Shown here in pieces: positions 45,136-55,417 of a stretch of DNA of 64,000 bases. Position 1 is the first letter of the stretch; each line of letters opens with the position of its first letter. The notes beneath the pieces are model-generated. The model was not told where the DNA came from and searched no databases. It saw only the letters and a list, made by a program, of their open reading frames with translations. The DNA is from Sinosporangium album (lineage in GTDB: Bacteria; Actinomycetota; Actinomycetes; Streptosporangiales; Streptosporangiaceae), in contig NZ_FNCN01000014.1 of the NCBI RefSeq assembly GCF_900100605.1, positions 62,001-126,000 of the forward strand, written 5' to 3'. Both the position numbers and the translations under genes were made by a program.

Positions 45136-46635
45136 TCAGCCTTGGAGACCGGGATAGGTGTGGTGCCAGGGCCGCAGCGCCTCGAACGCGGCGCTCGCGG
45201 CGAGCACATCGCCGTCGTCGCGCCGCCGTCCGATGATCTGCATGCCGACCGGCAGCCCCGCAGCGGTGAGCCCCGCCGGGATCGACGCCGCCGGGTGCCC
45301 GGTCAGGTTGATCAGATAGGTGAGGCACCAGCCGAGCAGCGGGTCGACCGGCTCACCGTTGACGTGGGTCGGGCCCTTGGTGTCGCCGTCGTCGGTGTTG
45401 AGCACGGCGGGCACGCCGACCGTGGGGGTGACCAGGAGGTCGTAGTTCCCGAACACGTCCTGGATCGTGTCGAAGACCTGGCTGCGTATCAGCTGCGCCC
45501 GCGACAAGTCCAGCGCCGTCAGCCGGTAGCCGGTCGCGACGGACTCGTGGATCTCGCGCGGCAGATCGTCGGGGTGGTCCCTGATCAGGTCGATACCGGA
45601 GGATTTGAGGTTCTCGACGGTCTCCATGTTCTGGACCGCGATCAGGTTGTTGAACATGGCGGTCAGCTCGGTGTGGCTGTGGCGCAGGTCGATCTCGACC
45701 TGCTCGACCGTCGCCCCCGCCTCCTCGAAGGCGAGTACGGCTTGCGCCACCGTCTTGGCCACCTCCGGGTCGACGGGGTAGGCGCCGAAGTCCGGGCTGT
45801 AGGCGATTCGCCAGCCTCGCACCGAGCGGCCGAGGTGAGGGGTGAAGTCGGACGGCCGTCCGGCGCTGAACGGGTCGCCGGCGTGGAATCCCGACATCAC
45901 GTTCAGCCCGATCGCGGCGTCCCGCACATTCCTGGTGATCGTGCCTTCGTGAACGAAGGGGCCGACGCCTCCGAAGGCGTTGGGCCGGATCACGGCGGGG
46001 ACCCGGCCGGCCGACGGCTTGAAGCCGTACAGCCCGCACCAGGACGACGGAACCCTGATGGACCCGCCGGCGTCGGTGCCCTCCGCGAACGGGACCATGC
46101 CGTCGGCCACGGCCGCGGCGCTGCCTCCCGAGGACCCGCCAGGGTTCCTCGCCGTGTCGAAGGGGTTCCTGCTCGGCCCGAACATGGGGTTGTCGGTGGT
46201 GCCGCGCAGCCCCAGCACGGGCGCGTTGGTCTTGCCCACGATGATGGCCCCGGCGCGCTCCATGCGCTCGGCCCACAGGCAGGAGAAGTCCGGGGTGAAG
46301 TCGGCGAGCGCCCGTACGCCACCCATGGTGGAGACCCAGCCCGGCTTGAAGTCGAACAGGTCCTTCATCGCCGTCGGAACGCCGTGGAATGCTCCAAGTT
46401 CGGCGCCCGAGGTGATGTCGCGCTCGGCGGCGCGGGCACTGTCGCGTGCCTCGTCGAACCTCTGGTAGATGAAGGCGTTGATCACGGGGTTGCGCCGTTC
46501 GATCCGGTCCAGGAAGGCGTCCATCACCTCCACGGGCGACAGTTCGCGACGGCGGATCCGGTCGGCCAGTTCGGCGGCCGGCATGAAGTGCAGCTCGTTC
46601 GGCGCCTGCTCCGGCGCCTGCTCCGACGCTGTCAT
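45136..46635 (-). CDS. Amidase-signature family amidase
   Basis: 499 residues. The catalytic triad region is intact: Lys in GVPTAMKDLFDF (about 90), then GKTNAPVLGLRGTT, the Ser-rich NPGGSSGGSAAAVADGMVPFAEGTDAGGSIRVPSSWCGL (about 165-205) with the cis-Ser and nucleophilic Ser. It hydrolyses an amide; the true substrate cannot be told. The gene overlaps the upstream amidohydrolase gene by 4 bases, so the two act together in degrading an amide or cyclic compound (inference). Length is normal. Confidence 0.95.
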   Translation of the reverse strand: MTASEQAPEQAPNELHFMPAAELADRIRRRELSPVEVMDAFLDRIERRNPVINAFIYQRFDEARDSARAAERDITSGAELGAFHGVPTAMKDLFDFKPGWVSTMGGVRALADFTPDFSCLWAERMERAGAIIVGKTNAPVLGLRGTTDNPMFGPSRNPFDTARNPGGSSGGSAAAVADGMVPFAEGTDAGGSIRVPSSWCGLYGFKPSAGRVPAVIRPNAFGGVGPFVHEGTITRNVRDAAIGLNVMSGFHAGDPFSAGRPSDFTPHLGRSVRGWRIAYSPDFGAYPVDPEVAKTVAQAVLAFEEAGATVEQVEIDLRHSHTELTAMFNNLIAVQNMETVENLKSSGIDLIRDHPDDLPREIHESVATGYRLTALDLSRAQLIRSQVFDTIQDVFGNYDLLVTPTVGVPAVLNTDDGDTKGPTHVNGEPVDPLLGWCLTYLINLTGHPAASIPAGLTAAGLPVGMQIIGRRRDDGDVLAASAAFEALRPWHHTYPGLQG

Positions 46636-48398
46636 GATTCCTCCAGAAGGTCTGCGAACCGGTCACGGCCATGGACCGCGCGGCCACCGACAAAGGTCGC
46701 CAGCGCCTTGATGTCCTTGATGTCATTTTCCGCGCACGTCATCGGGTCGCCGTCGAAAACGGCCAGGTCGGCCAGCTTGCCCGCCTCCAGCGAGCCCAGC
46801 TCGTCCTCCATGAACAGCGAGTAGGCCCCGTTCGCGGTGAAGATGCGGATGGCCTCCTCGCGGCTGATCCGCTGGTGCGCGCCGAGCACCTCCCCGGTGA
46901 GCCCGGTGCGCCGCGCGAGCGACTGCCAGATCGTGAACATGGGGTCGTGCGGTCCCCAGTCGGTCTCCTGGCAGACCGGCACCCCCGCGTCGAGCCACCA
47001 GCGCAGCGGGACCGCGTTGTCGGCGAAGTCCGGGCCCATGCGGTCCACGAAGAGCTCGGCGCCCTTGCCCCAGATGAAGTTGGTGGTGGTCGTCGGGATG
47101 ACGCCGAGGCGGGCGCACTCCTGGACCTGGTCGAACGTGGCGAACTCCGCGTGCTCCAGCACCCACCTGCGGTCCCGGATGGGGATCTCGCGGTCGATCT
47201 CGCCGAGCGTGTCGAGGAAGAGTTGGATCGCTCCACGCCCGCCGGCGCACGTGTGGATGCGCAAGCCGTACGACGCCACCATCTTCAGGATGGTGCGGTA
47301 GAGGTCCGGCGGGATGATCGACGCCGGCATGATCTCGTGGCCGTAGGGGCCGGGGTAGGGGCGGTCCGACCAGCCGGTGCCGTGCCAGTGGGGGCCGTCC
47401 ACGCCGATGCCCACCCCGGTGATGCCCACGCGGTTGTTGCCGAAGCCCTTACCGCCCGCGAAGGAGAGCATGCGCAGCATGCGATCGATCTCGGGGAGGG
47501 GGAGCGTCCAGTTGATCTCGAAAGTGTAGAACATCCTGAGCGGCAGGTCGAGCTCGGCGTACGCCCGGAGCTCCTCGGGCGTGGTCAGGTGGTTCTCCAG
47601 CAGGGTGGTCGTGCCGCCCGCGGTGAAGTCGGGGGCCATCATGCGGATGCCGTCGCGGATCATCTCGTACGTCGGCGGCGGCACGAACTGCGTGAGCTGC
47701 TGGAAGAAGCTCGACGGGTTGTAGATGGGCTGCATATAGCGCAGCTCGCCCGTGGGCCACCCGGTGGCCGGGTCGCGCACCACCTCGATGCCGTCCAGGT
47801 AGAAGGCCGTGTCGGTGATGCGGACGCGCCGGCCGTCGCCGTGCGGCACCGTCCCGTCGAGCAGCCCCGCGAGGCGCAGCGCCTCGCTGTTGAACAGCGC
47901 GCTGTTCGGCACGCGGTTGGTGGGCGCGGTGATGTAGACGGGGTGCCGGGGCGCCGCCGCGTCGAGCTCCGCTCGGGTGGGGAAGCGGCCCTCGGCGAGG
48001 CCGCCCGGCACGTTGAAGAAGTACGGATGGTCCCCGACGGGCGTGGTGAGGATGGGGCTCCCCTCGGGCACCCGCTGCGCGGCGGCCCGGATCCGATCGC
48101 AGATCTCGGCGGCGGAGCGGGCCCCGTTGAGGTCGACCCAGTGCTTTTCGATGCTGAAGTAGCCGAGGTGTCCGTGCGTGTCGATGATGCCGGGGAGCAC
48201 GGTGGCCCCCTCTAGGTCGATCACGCGGGTCGCGCCGCCGGCGAGCGACCGGATCTCGTCATTGTCCCCGACGGCGAGGAGCCGTTCGCCCCGGATCGCG
48301 ACCGCCTGCGCGGTGCGGAACTCGGCGTCGACCGTGAGGACGTTCCCGTTCACCAGGACGGTATCGGCGGGGGAAACTGGCGTGGGCTTGCTGGCCAT
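46632..48398 (-). CDS. Amidohydrolase family protein (YtcJ-like)
   Basis: 588 residues. The metal-binding start VLPGIIDTHGHLGYFS (HxH near 75) is intact, and the amidohydrolase 3-type features include YGLRIHTCAGGRGAIQLFLD, WVLEHAEFATFDQVQECARLGV, and the C-terminal RISREEAIRIFTANGAYSLFMEDELGSLEAGKLADLAVFDGDP. Family members such as YtcJ hydrolyse N-substituted amides. First gene of a two-gene operon with the amidase; the upstream ACATGG-CCATGT inverted repeat is a candidate operator. Substrate unknown. Confidence 0.92.
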   Translation of the reverse strand: MASKPTPVSPADTVLVNGNVLTVDAEFRTAQAVAIRGERLLAVGDNDEIRSLAGGATRVIDLEGATVLPGIIDTHGHLGYFSIEKHWVDLNGARSAAEICDRIRAAAQRVPEGSPILTTPVGDHPYFFNVPGGLAEGRFPTRAELDAAAPRHPVYITAPTNRVPNSALFNSEALRLAGLLDGTVPHGDGRRVRITDTAFYLDGIEVVRDPATGWPTGELRYMQPIYNPSSFFQQLTQFVPPPTYEMIRDGIRMMAPDFTAGGTTTLLENHLTTPEELRAYAELDLPLRMFYTFEINWTLPLPEIDRMLRMLSFAGGKGFGNNRVGITGVGIGVDGPHWHGTGWSDRPYPGPYGHEIMPASIIPPDLYRTILKMVASYGLRIHTCAGGRGAIQLFLDTLGEIDREIPIRDRRWVLEHAEFATFDQVQECARLGVIPTTTTNFIWGKGAELFVDRMGPDFADNAVPLRWWLDAGVPVCQETDWGPHDPMFTIWQSLARRTGLTGEVLGAHQRISREEAIRIFTANGAYSLFMEDELGSLEAGKLADLAVFDGDPMTCAENDIKDIKALATFVGGRAVHGRDRFADLLEES

Positions 48399-48442
48399 GA
48401 CACCCCTAAAAAAGGCCTAATGGTTATGCGCTGTTCAGCCTC

Positions 48443-48462
48443 ACATGGCAAAACTTCCATGT
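48443..48462. promoter_or_regulatory. Candidate operator upstream of the amidohydrolase operon
   Basis: ACATGG (48443-48448), spacer of 8, CCATGT (48457-48462), in the A/T-rich 110-base gap between the amidohydrolase start and the glgX end. It sits 45-64 bases upstream of the start on the leftward strand, a usual distance for a repressor site. Confidence 0.45.
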
Positions 48463-48510
48463 CAAGGCCGTCAAAGGCGCGTAAACATGTATACCTTTTT
48501 GGGGGGGCGT

Positions 48511-50625
<2,115 letters not shown>

Positions 50626-50732
50626 GTGCACCCATTGTCCACGCTCGGGCGTGCGCGCGTGCGTCAATCACGCGCGACACGCCCATGCGCCCCGGGTCTC
50701 GGCCGCGTGGCGGAAGCCCGGGGCACGGCGGA

Positions 50733-51161
50733 TCAGCTCAGCAGCTCGGCCTGCAGCGTGATGGTCGTGCCTGCCAGGGCCTTGGAGACGGGGCAGTTGG
50801 CCTTCGCGGTCTCGGCGGCGGTCTGGAACTCCTCGGCGCTGATGCCGGGGACGTTGGCCCTGACCGAGATCACGATGCCGGTGATGCCCTCGCCGGGCTG
50901 GAACGTCACGTCGGCGCGGGTCTCGACGGTCTGCGGCGGGGTGCCCGCCTGGGCCAGGCCGTGGGACAGCGCCATCGAGAAGCAGGACGAGTGGGCGGCG
51001 GCGATGAGCTCCTCGGGGCTCGTCTTGCCGTTCGCCTGCTCCGCGCGGGAAGGCCACGAGACGTCGAAGGTGCCGACGCCCGAGGAGTCCAGGGACACCG
51101 TCCCGGAGCCGTCCAGCAGCGCGCCCTTCCACTGCGTCGTCGCGGTGCGGGTGGTCGCCAT
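50733..51161 (-). CDS. OsmC-family peroxiredoxin
   Basis: 142 residues from ATG 51161. LIAAAHSSCFSMALSHGL carries the first reactive Cys (about 60) and AETAKANCPVSKAL the second (about 122), the OsmC/Ohr pair that reduces organic hydroperoxides. NGKTSPEELIAAAHSSCF is typical of the OsmC branch. It ends just before glgX with a short gap. No OhrR-type regulator is adjacent. Confidence 0.94.
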   Translation of the reverse strand: MATTRTATTQWKGALLDGSGTVSLDSSGVGTFDVSWPSRAEQANGKTSPEELIAAAHSSCFSMALSHGLAQAGTPPQTVETRADVTFQPGEGITGIVISVRANVPGISAEEFQTAAETAKANCPVSKALAGTTITLQAELLS

Positions 51162-51342
51162 ATCAGATCTCTCCCTAGTCGCTTGTGCTGCACGGGGTTG
51201 CTGTGCGTGTCCGAGCCTATTCCCCCCGGGCGGGCACACGGATCACCGCGTCGGCGTTCAGCCGTACGGCGCCGCCGGGCCGCCCGCTTCTATGCAGCTG
51301 TGGGGCTTACGCGGCTGGTAGAGCCTCTACGGCTAGCCAGAG

Positions 51343-52341
51343 CTAGTAGACGGAGATGTGCGGGTGGTCGTAGTGGTTCGCGGTTGCCCCGCCGCGGTCG
51401 GACATGTAGCGCCACGAGCCGGTTCGCACGTGCCAGATGCGCTGACGGTAGATCACGTACATGATGCCGAGCCGCTTGGCGTTCTTGATCACCCAGTTGG
51501 AGATGTCGTGGCCCCGCTGGATCTCCCGGGATCCCGGCATCGAGCCGCCGTGGCTCAGCATGAAGTCGCAGGCCCGGCCGAGCGGATGCTCGCCGCCGTC
51601 GTTGATCGCGCGGTAGCAGCCCACCCCGAAGGGCACGCCGAAGCGTTCCACGATGAGGTTCCTGACCAGGCGCATGCGGGGCGTGATGTTGTCGGGGCCG
51701 CCTGGAAGCTGGGGGATGAAGGTGCCGTTGGGGCGCATCCCGGGCGTCGGGTAGAGAAGATCGATCCTGTCTTTGATCTTCACGATGGTCTTCTCGGCGT
51801 CTTTCCGCTGCTTCTCAAGGGTGTCGAGGGCCGTGCGGAGGTCCGAGGTCTTCTGGCTGGCCTCCGTCTGCGCCTGCTGGTGGGCGTCGCGGATCTGGGT
51901 GTAACTGCTCAGACGCGCGTTCTGCGCGGCCACCATCTGCTCGGCGAGGGCCATCTGGCCCAGTACGGCGCGCGGGTCGTTGCCACCGATCAGAGCGGCG
52001 TTGGGTTCGAATCCACCGGAACGGTGGCGTTCAGCGGCTATGAGGCGGATTTCCCGGGCCGCGACGTCGAAGCGGCGCTGCGACTCCCCCAGCTTCTTCT
52101 TGGCGTCGCGCTCATCCTTCTCGGCCTTCTGGAGCGTTCTGCGGCCCTCGTAATACCGTTTGATCAGCCCGTCGGACTCCTTTTCGAGCTGTTTCAGCTC
52201 CTGCTTGAGCTGTTTGGCGCTCGGTTTGGGCTTGGCGTAGGCCGCGGCGGGCACGCAGGCCGCGACCGCGGCGGCCGTCAGTGAGGCGGCCAGGACCCGG
52301 GCCACGCCATGTCCACGGGCGCCCTGGGACACCACGACCAC
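51343..52341 (-). CDS. Secreted coiled-coil protein with ARB_07466-type C-terminal domain
   Basis: 332 residues from a GTG at 52341 (GGAGGAG 7 bases upstream). A signal peptide ends near PAAAYA; then a long coiled coil (about 35-200: KQELKQLEKESDGLIKRYYE, KQRKDAEKTIVKIKDRI) is followed by a C-terminal domain with GVGCYRAINDGGEHPLGRACDFML, DISNWVIKNAKRLGIMYVIYRQRIWHV and a final HYDHPHISVY. Such proteins are typically cell-wall associated and the C-terminal domain resembles the ARB_07466-like fold. A hydrolase or scaffold role at the wall is inferred from this architecture. Confidence 0.85.
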   Translation of the reverse strand: MVVVSQGARGHGVARVLAASLTAAAVAACVPAAAYAKPKPSAKQLKQELKQLEKESDGLIKRYYEGRRTLQKAEKDERDAKKKLGESQRRFDVAAREIRLIAAERHRSGGFEPNAALIGGNDPRAVLGQMALAEQMVAAQNARLSSYTQIRDAHQQAQTEASQKTSDLRTALDTLEKQRKDAEKTIVKIKDRIDLLYPTPGMRPNGTFIPQLPGGPDNITPRMRLVRNLIVERFGVPFGVGCYRAINDGGEHPLGRACDFMLSHGGSMPGSREIQRGHDISNWVIKNAKRLGIMYVIYRQRIWHVRTGSWRYMSDRGGATANHYDHPHISVY

Positions 52342-52644
52342 GCCTTTTCTCCTCCCGACGGCGGCGGCAGGCCGCCGTGCGACTGCCCCCAAACTCCGAC
52401 GAACGATAGTAGAGGAGGCTTCGATCGGTCGTGCATTACAGCAAATATGGCATTTGTCTCGTATGGGTGACGCGTGCCTCGCCCGGTGCCGTCATGCCGC
52501 CGTCACACCGCCGCCGAACTGCGGCGACATCGAGAGATTGGGAAGACGGGAAATCGGCAAACCTCGGAGAGGCTGGGGAAGCAGGGAAGGTGCGTACGGC
52601 GAAGCCGCCGGACCCAGGCGCGGCGCATTCGCGCGCGCCTTACG
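52342..52644. other. Intergenic region upstream of the coiled-coil gene
   Basis: 303 bases. An A/T-richer stretch at 52400-52460 should hold the promoter of the leftward coiled-coil gene. The rest shows short inverted repeats but no recognised riboswitch or gene. Confidence 0.4.
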
Positions 52645-53385
52645 TCAACCCCAGTGGCGGGGCCTGTCCTGTGGCAGCCCCTGCGGCGGCGACCCATGAT
52701 GGGGTGGCCCGTGGTGCGGCGGCAGGCCATGCCGTGGGGAGCCGTCCTCGAGGAGCTCCCGCCGTACCTCCTGGAGCTTCTCCCGCCACGCCGACCACTG
52801 CAGCGCGACGGGGCCGGCGTGGGAGTCGCCCACGACCTTGACATCGCCCAGCACCGCATAAGCCTTGATCCGGATCAAGGGCACGTTCATCCCCGCCGGG
52901 GCCTCCTGGACCTTGAGCTTCTTGTCGCCCATGATGGCGATGCCCTCAAGCTCGACGTCGACCCCGTCCGGAACGATGATCTTCACGTCGCCCATCACCG
53001 CGGTGGCCACGATGTCGATCTCGTTGCCCCGCACCTCGGCCTGGCGGAGGTCCAGCGTGACATCGCCCATGACGGCGACCGCGCCGATCTCGTGATCGAT
53101 GCGCCATTTGCCCTTGCGCTTGGAGTCGCCCATCACCGCGACGAACCACTTCCGGGCCTTCCCGCCGCGCTCCTCGCGTGCAGGGAGCGGCATGGCGGTG
53201 CGCGCCGCGGGCAGGTCCGAGGTGATCACCACGAGCTCGGCGCGGGTCTGAGCGGTGTAGGCGGCCCCGGTGCGCTCGGTCAGCTCGGCCAGCGTCAGCC
53301 GTCCTTCGACGGATGCTTCACGCAGACGCTCGACGACGGCCTCGCGCTCAGCATCGGAGGCCCGAATGAGACCCGGATCATTCAC
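52645..53385 (-). CDS. DUF1707 protein with repeated VMGD strands
   Basis: 246 residues. The N-terminal 55 residues are a DUF1707 domain (IRASDAEREAVVERLREASVEGRLTLAELTERT). Then come four copies of a strand unit around AVMGD/IMGD/VLGD (FVAVMGDSKRKG, VAVMGDVTLDL, TAVMGDVKIIV, IAIMGDKKLKV), the LiaF-like beta-helical pattern. The tail is Pro/His/Gly-rich. DUF1707 proteins are actinobacterial and mostly uncharacterised; several are membrane-associated, this one lacks a clear membrane helix. Confidence 0.85.
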   Translation of the reverse strand: MNDPGLIRASDAEREAVVERLREASVEGRLTLAELTERTGAAYTAQTRAELVVITSDLPAARTAMPLPAREERGGKARKWFVAVMGDSKRKGKWRIDHEIGAVAVMGDVTLDLRQAEVRGNEIDIVATAVMGDVKIIVPDGVDVELEGIAIMGDKKLKVQEAPAGMNVPLIRIKAYAVLGDVKVVGDSHAGPVALQWSAWREKLQEVRRELLEDGSPRHGLPPHHGPPHHGSPPQGLPQDRPRHWG

Positions 53386-53644
53386 CCCTTGAATCTAACC
53401 CGTGCGTAGCGTCCCACTCCTCATCCGTAGGGAGGAAACTCCTACATACTCTGACGGACCGGTGAAATGTTGAAATGGTGGGAGTGGCGACGCCGAGGCA
53501 TCCTGGCCCGCGCTGTTCCGTCCTGATAGTGCGGGTGACGTTCGGAGATCGGGAACGCTTGGGTGGCACGCGCCCGCGGTGCGCACCGCAGGCCTGAGGC
53601 GGGGCGTTCACCGGCGTGATGCGGTGAACGCCCGGCGGTGTCGG

Positions 53645-54388
53645 TCAGCCCGCGATGAGGGCGGGAGCGCTGCGCGCGGTCTGGTCGTGGCGTTCCAGGA
53701 GGAGGGCGGCGAGTTCGGGGGCGTCGCCGAGGACGTCGGCCACGGTGTCGGCGCCGGCGGCCAGCGCGGTGTGCCGCACCTTGTCGGAGAAGTAGCCGGG
53801 GGCGAGCAGGTAGGGGGCGACAACCACGCGGGGAGCGCCGGCGTGCAGGAGGCGCGCGACCTCCTGGGCGGGGGTGGGAGATGCCGCGGAGGCGTAGGCG
53901 GGGCTCACGGCCCACCATCCGCGCTCGCGCGCCCAATCGCGGGCCGTCCTGGCGATCACGGCGTTGGCCTCGGCGTCGCTGGAACCGGCCGACACGAGCA
54001 CGACGGCGGTCGACGGGTCGCCGATGAGCACGCCGGCCTCGCTGAGGCGGCGCTCCAGCGCCCGCACGAGCAGAGGGTGGGGGCCGAGGGTGGGGCCGTA
54101 GTGCACACGGCGCAGCGGCTCGCGCAGCTCGGCGTCGCGCAACGCGGCGGGGATGTCCACCTTGCTGTGGTAGGCCGCGGTGAGCAGGAGGGGCAGCACC
54201 ACGGCCTCGTCGAGGCCGTGGAGGGCGTGCCCGAGGGTGGGGGGAGCATGGTCGAGGTAGGCGCCGCGTACGGCGAGGCCCGGGCGGGCCCGCCGCACGC
54301 GTCTCAGCAGGGCTTCGACGGTCGCGGCGGCACGCGGGTCGCGCGATCCGTGCGCCACCGCGATCAGCGGGATCTCATGTCGGGACAT
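53645..54388 (-). CDS. Sirohydrochlorin chelatase-like (CbiX/SirB family)
   Basis: 247 residues. Both halves of the chelatase fold are present: LIAVAHGSRDPRA with the metal-binding His near residue 14, LPLLLTAAYHSKVDIP with the second His, and a second-half copy (VVLVSAGSSDAEANAV, VVVAPYLLAPGYFSDKV). It inserts iron (or cobalt) in sirohydrochlorin; beside sulfite reductase the iron role, making siroheme, is most likely. 160 bases after cysH, probably the last gene of the sulfur operon. Confidence 0.9.
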   Translation of the reverse strand: MSRHEIPLIAVAHGSRDPRAAATVEALLRRVRRARPGLAVRGAYLDHAPPTLGHALHGLDEAVVLPLLLTAAYHSKVDIPAALRDAELREPLRRVHYGPTLGPHPLLVRALERRLSEAGVLIGDPSTAVVLVSAGSSDAEANAVIARTARDWARERGWWAVSPAYASAASPTPAQEVARLLHAGAPRVVVAPYLLAPGYFSDKVRHTALAAGADTVADVLGDAPELAALLLERHDQTARSAPALIAG

Positions 54389-54548
54389 GTCGTGTGTTTA
54401 GGCCATTCGCTTGGGAGCATGGGACCGCATCGGGAGGAGCGAGGCCGACCCGGCAGACGGCCCCGCCCCCGCAGGCACGGGCCTGTGCCTGCGGGGTGAG
54501 CTGTGCCGTACGAGGTGGCTGTGCCACGCGAGGCGGGCCGGGTGCCGG

Positions 54549-55277
54549 TCAGATGTGCAGTCCGCACTCGGTCTTGCCGAGGCCGGCCCAGCGTCCGCTG
54601 CGCGGGTCCTCGCCGGGCGCGACCTGGCGGGTGCAGGGCGCGCAGCCGATCGACGGGTAGTTGTCGTAATGCAGCGGGTTGATCAGCACCCCGTTGTCGG
54701 CGATGTAGTTGTCGACGTCCTCCTGCGTCCACCGCGCGATGGGGTTGACCTTGACCATCTGCCGCTTCTCGTCCCACTCGACGACCTTGATCCCGGCCCG
54801 TGTGGCGGCCTCGTCGCGGCGGATGCCGGAGATCCAGGCGAGGTAGGGCTCCAAAGCCCGGTTCAAAGGCTCCACTTTGCGCAAATAGCAGCACAAATCG
54901 GGGTTGCGTCCGAACAGCCGGGGGCCCAGGTCCCGCTCCTGCTCGGCCACCGTACGCGAGGGCATCACGTCGATGACGTTGACGTCGTAGACCTGCCGGA
55001 CGGCGTCACGCGTGCCGATCGTCTCCACGAAGTGGTAGCCCGTGTCGATGAACAGCGTGTCCACACCCGGCTTCACCCGGCTCACCAGGTCGATCAGGAG
55101 CGCGTCGCTCATGGAGGCCGTGATGCACAGGCGGTCGCCGAAGGTCGCCGCCGCCCACCGGATGATCTCGCGGGCCGAGGCATCCTCCAGGAACACCGCC
55201 GCCGAGGCGACGATGTCCTGGATGTCCATGACTCCACGCTGCTGCTTCAGTCCGATCTCGATGTCCACGACGCTCAT
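54549..55277 (-). CDS. cysH: Adenylyl-sulfate (APS) reductase
   Basis: 242 residues from ATG 55277. LCITASMSDALLIDLVSRV, VDTLFIDTGYHFVET, and the Cys pairs CCYLRKVEPL (about 140) and CAPCTR...GKTECGLHI (end) that bind a 4Fe-4S cluster and the catalytic Cys. The double Cys-Cys and CxxC pattern marks APS rather than PAPS reductase. It reduces APS to sulfite with thioredoxin. The start overlaps the stop of the zinc-ribbon gene. Confidence 0.96.
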   Translation of the reverse strand: MSVVDIEIGLKQQRGVMDIQDIVASAAVFLEDASAREIIRWAAATFGDRLCITASMSDALLIDLVSRVKPGVDTLFIDTGYHFVETIGTRDAVRQVYDVNVIDVMPSRTVAEQERDLGPRLFGRNPDLCCYLRKVEPLNRALEPYLAWISGIRRDEAATRAGIKVVEWDEKRQMVKVNPIARWTQEDVDNYIADNGVLINPLHYDNYPSIGCAPCTRQVAPGEDPRSGRWAGLGKTECGLHI

Positions 55278-55417
55278 GTGCGCACTCCGATCCCGAGGAA
55301 CTTCAGCTTGAAGGCGCGGGCACAGGACCTGCAGTACCACCCGCCGTCGGTCTCGTAGGGTTCGAGGTCTTCGTCACCGCAATAGGGGCAGTGGAAGGGG
55401 ACGGCGCGCTCCGTCAT
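55274..55417 (-). CDS. 47-residue zinc-ribbon protein in the sulfur operon
   Basis: A gene too short for routine detection. It begins at the ATG 55417 inside the sir stop and ends at the cysH start (ATGA overlaps at both ends). Two CxxC pairs (HCPYCGDEDL and YCRSCARAF) make a treble-clef or zinc-ribbon. The tight overlap and codon bias show it is translated. I recall similar small proteins between sulfite reductase and cysH in other actinomycetes but not their function; a role in the sulfur pathway is inferred from position. Confidence 0.85.
   Translation of the reverse strand: MTERAVPFHCPYCGDEDLEPYETDGGWYCRSCARAFKLKFLGIGVRT

Noticed and set aside
52342-52644. c-di-AMP riboswitch upstream of the secreted wall protein
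   Set aside because: Such riboswitches often precede wall-hydrolase genes in actinomycetes, but I could not find the conserved core in this gap.
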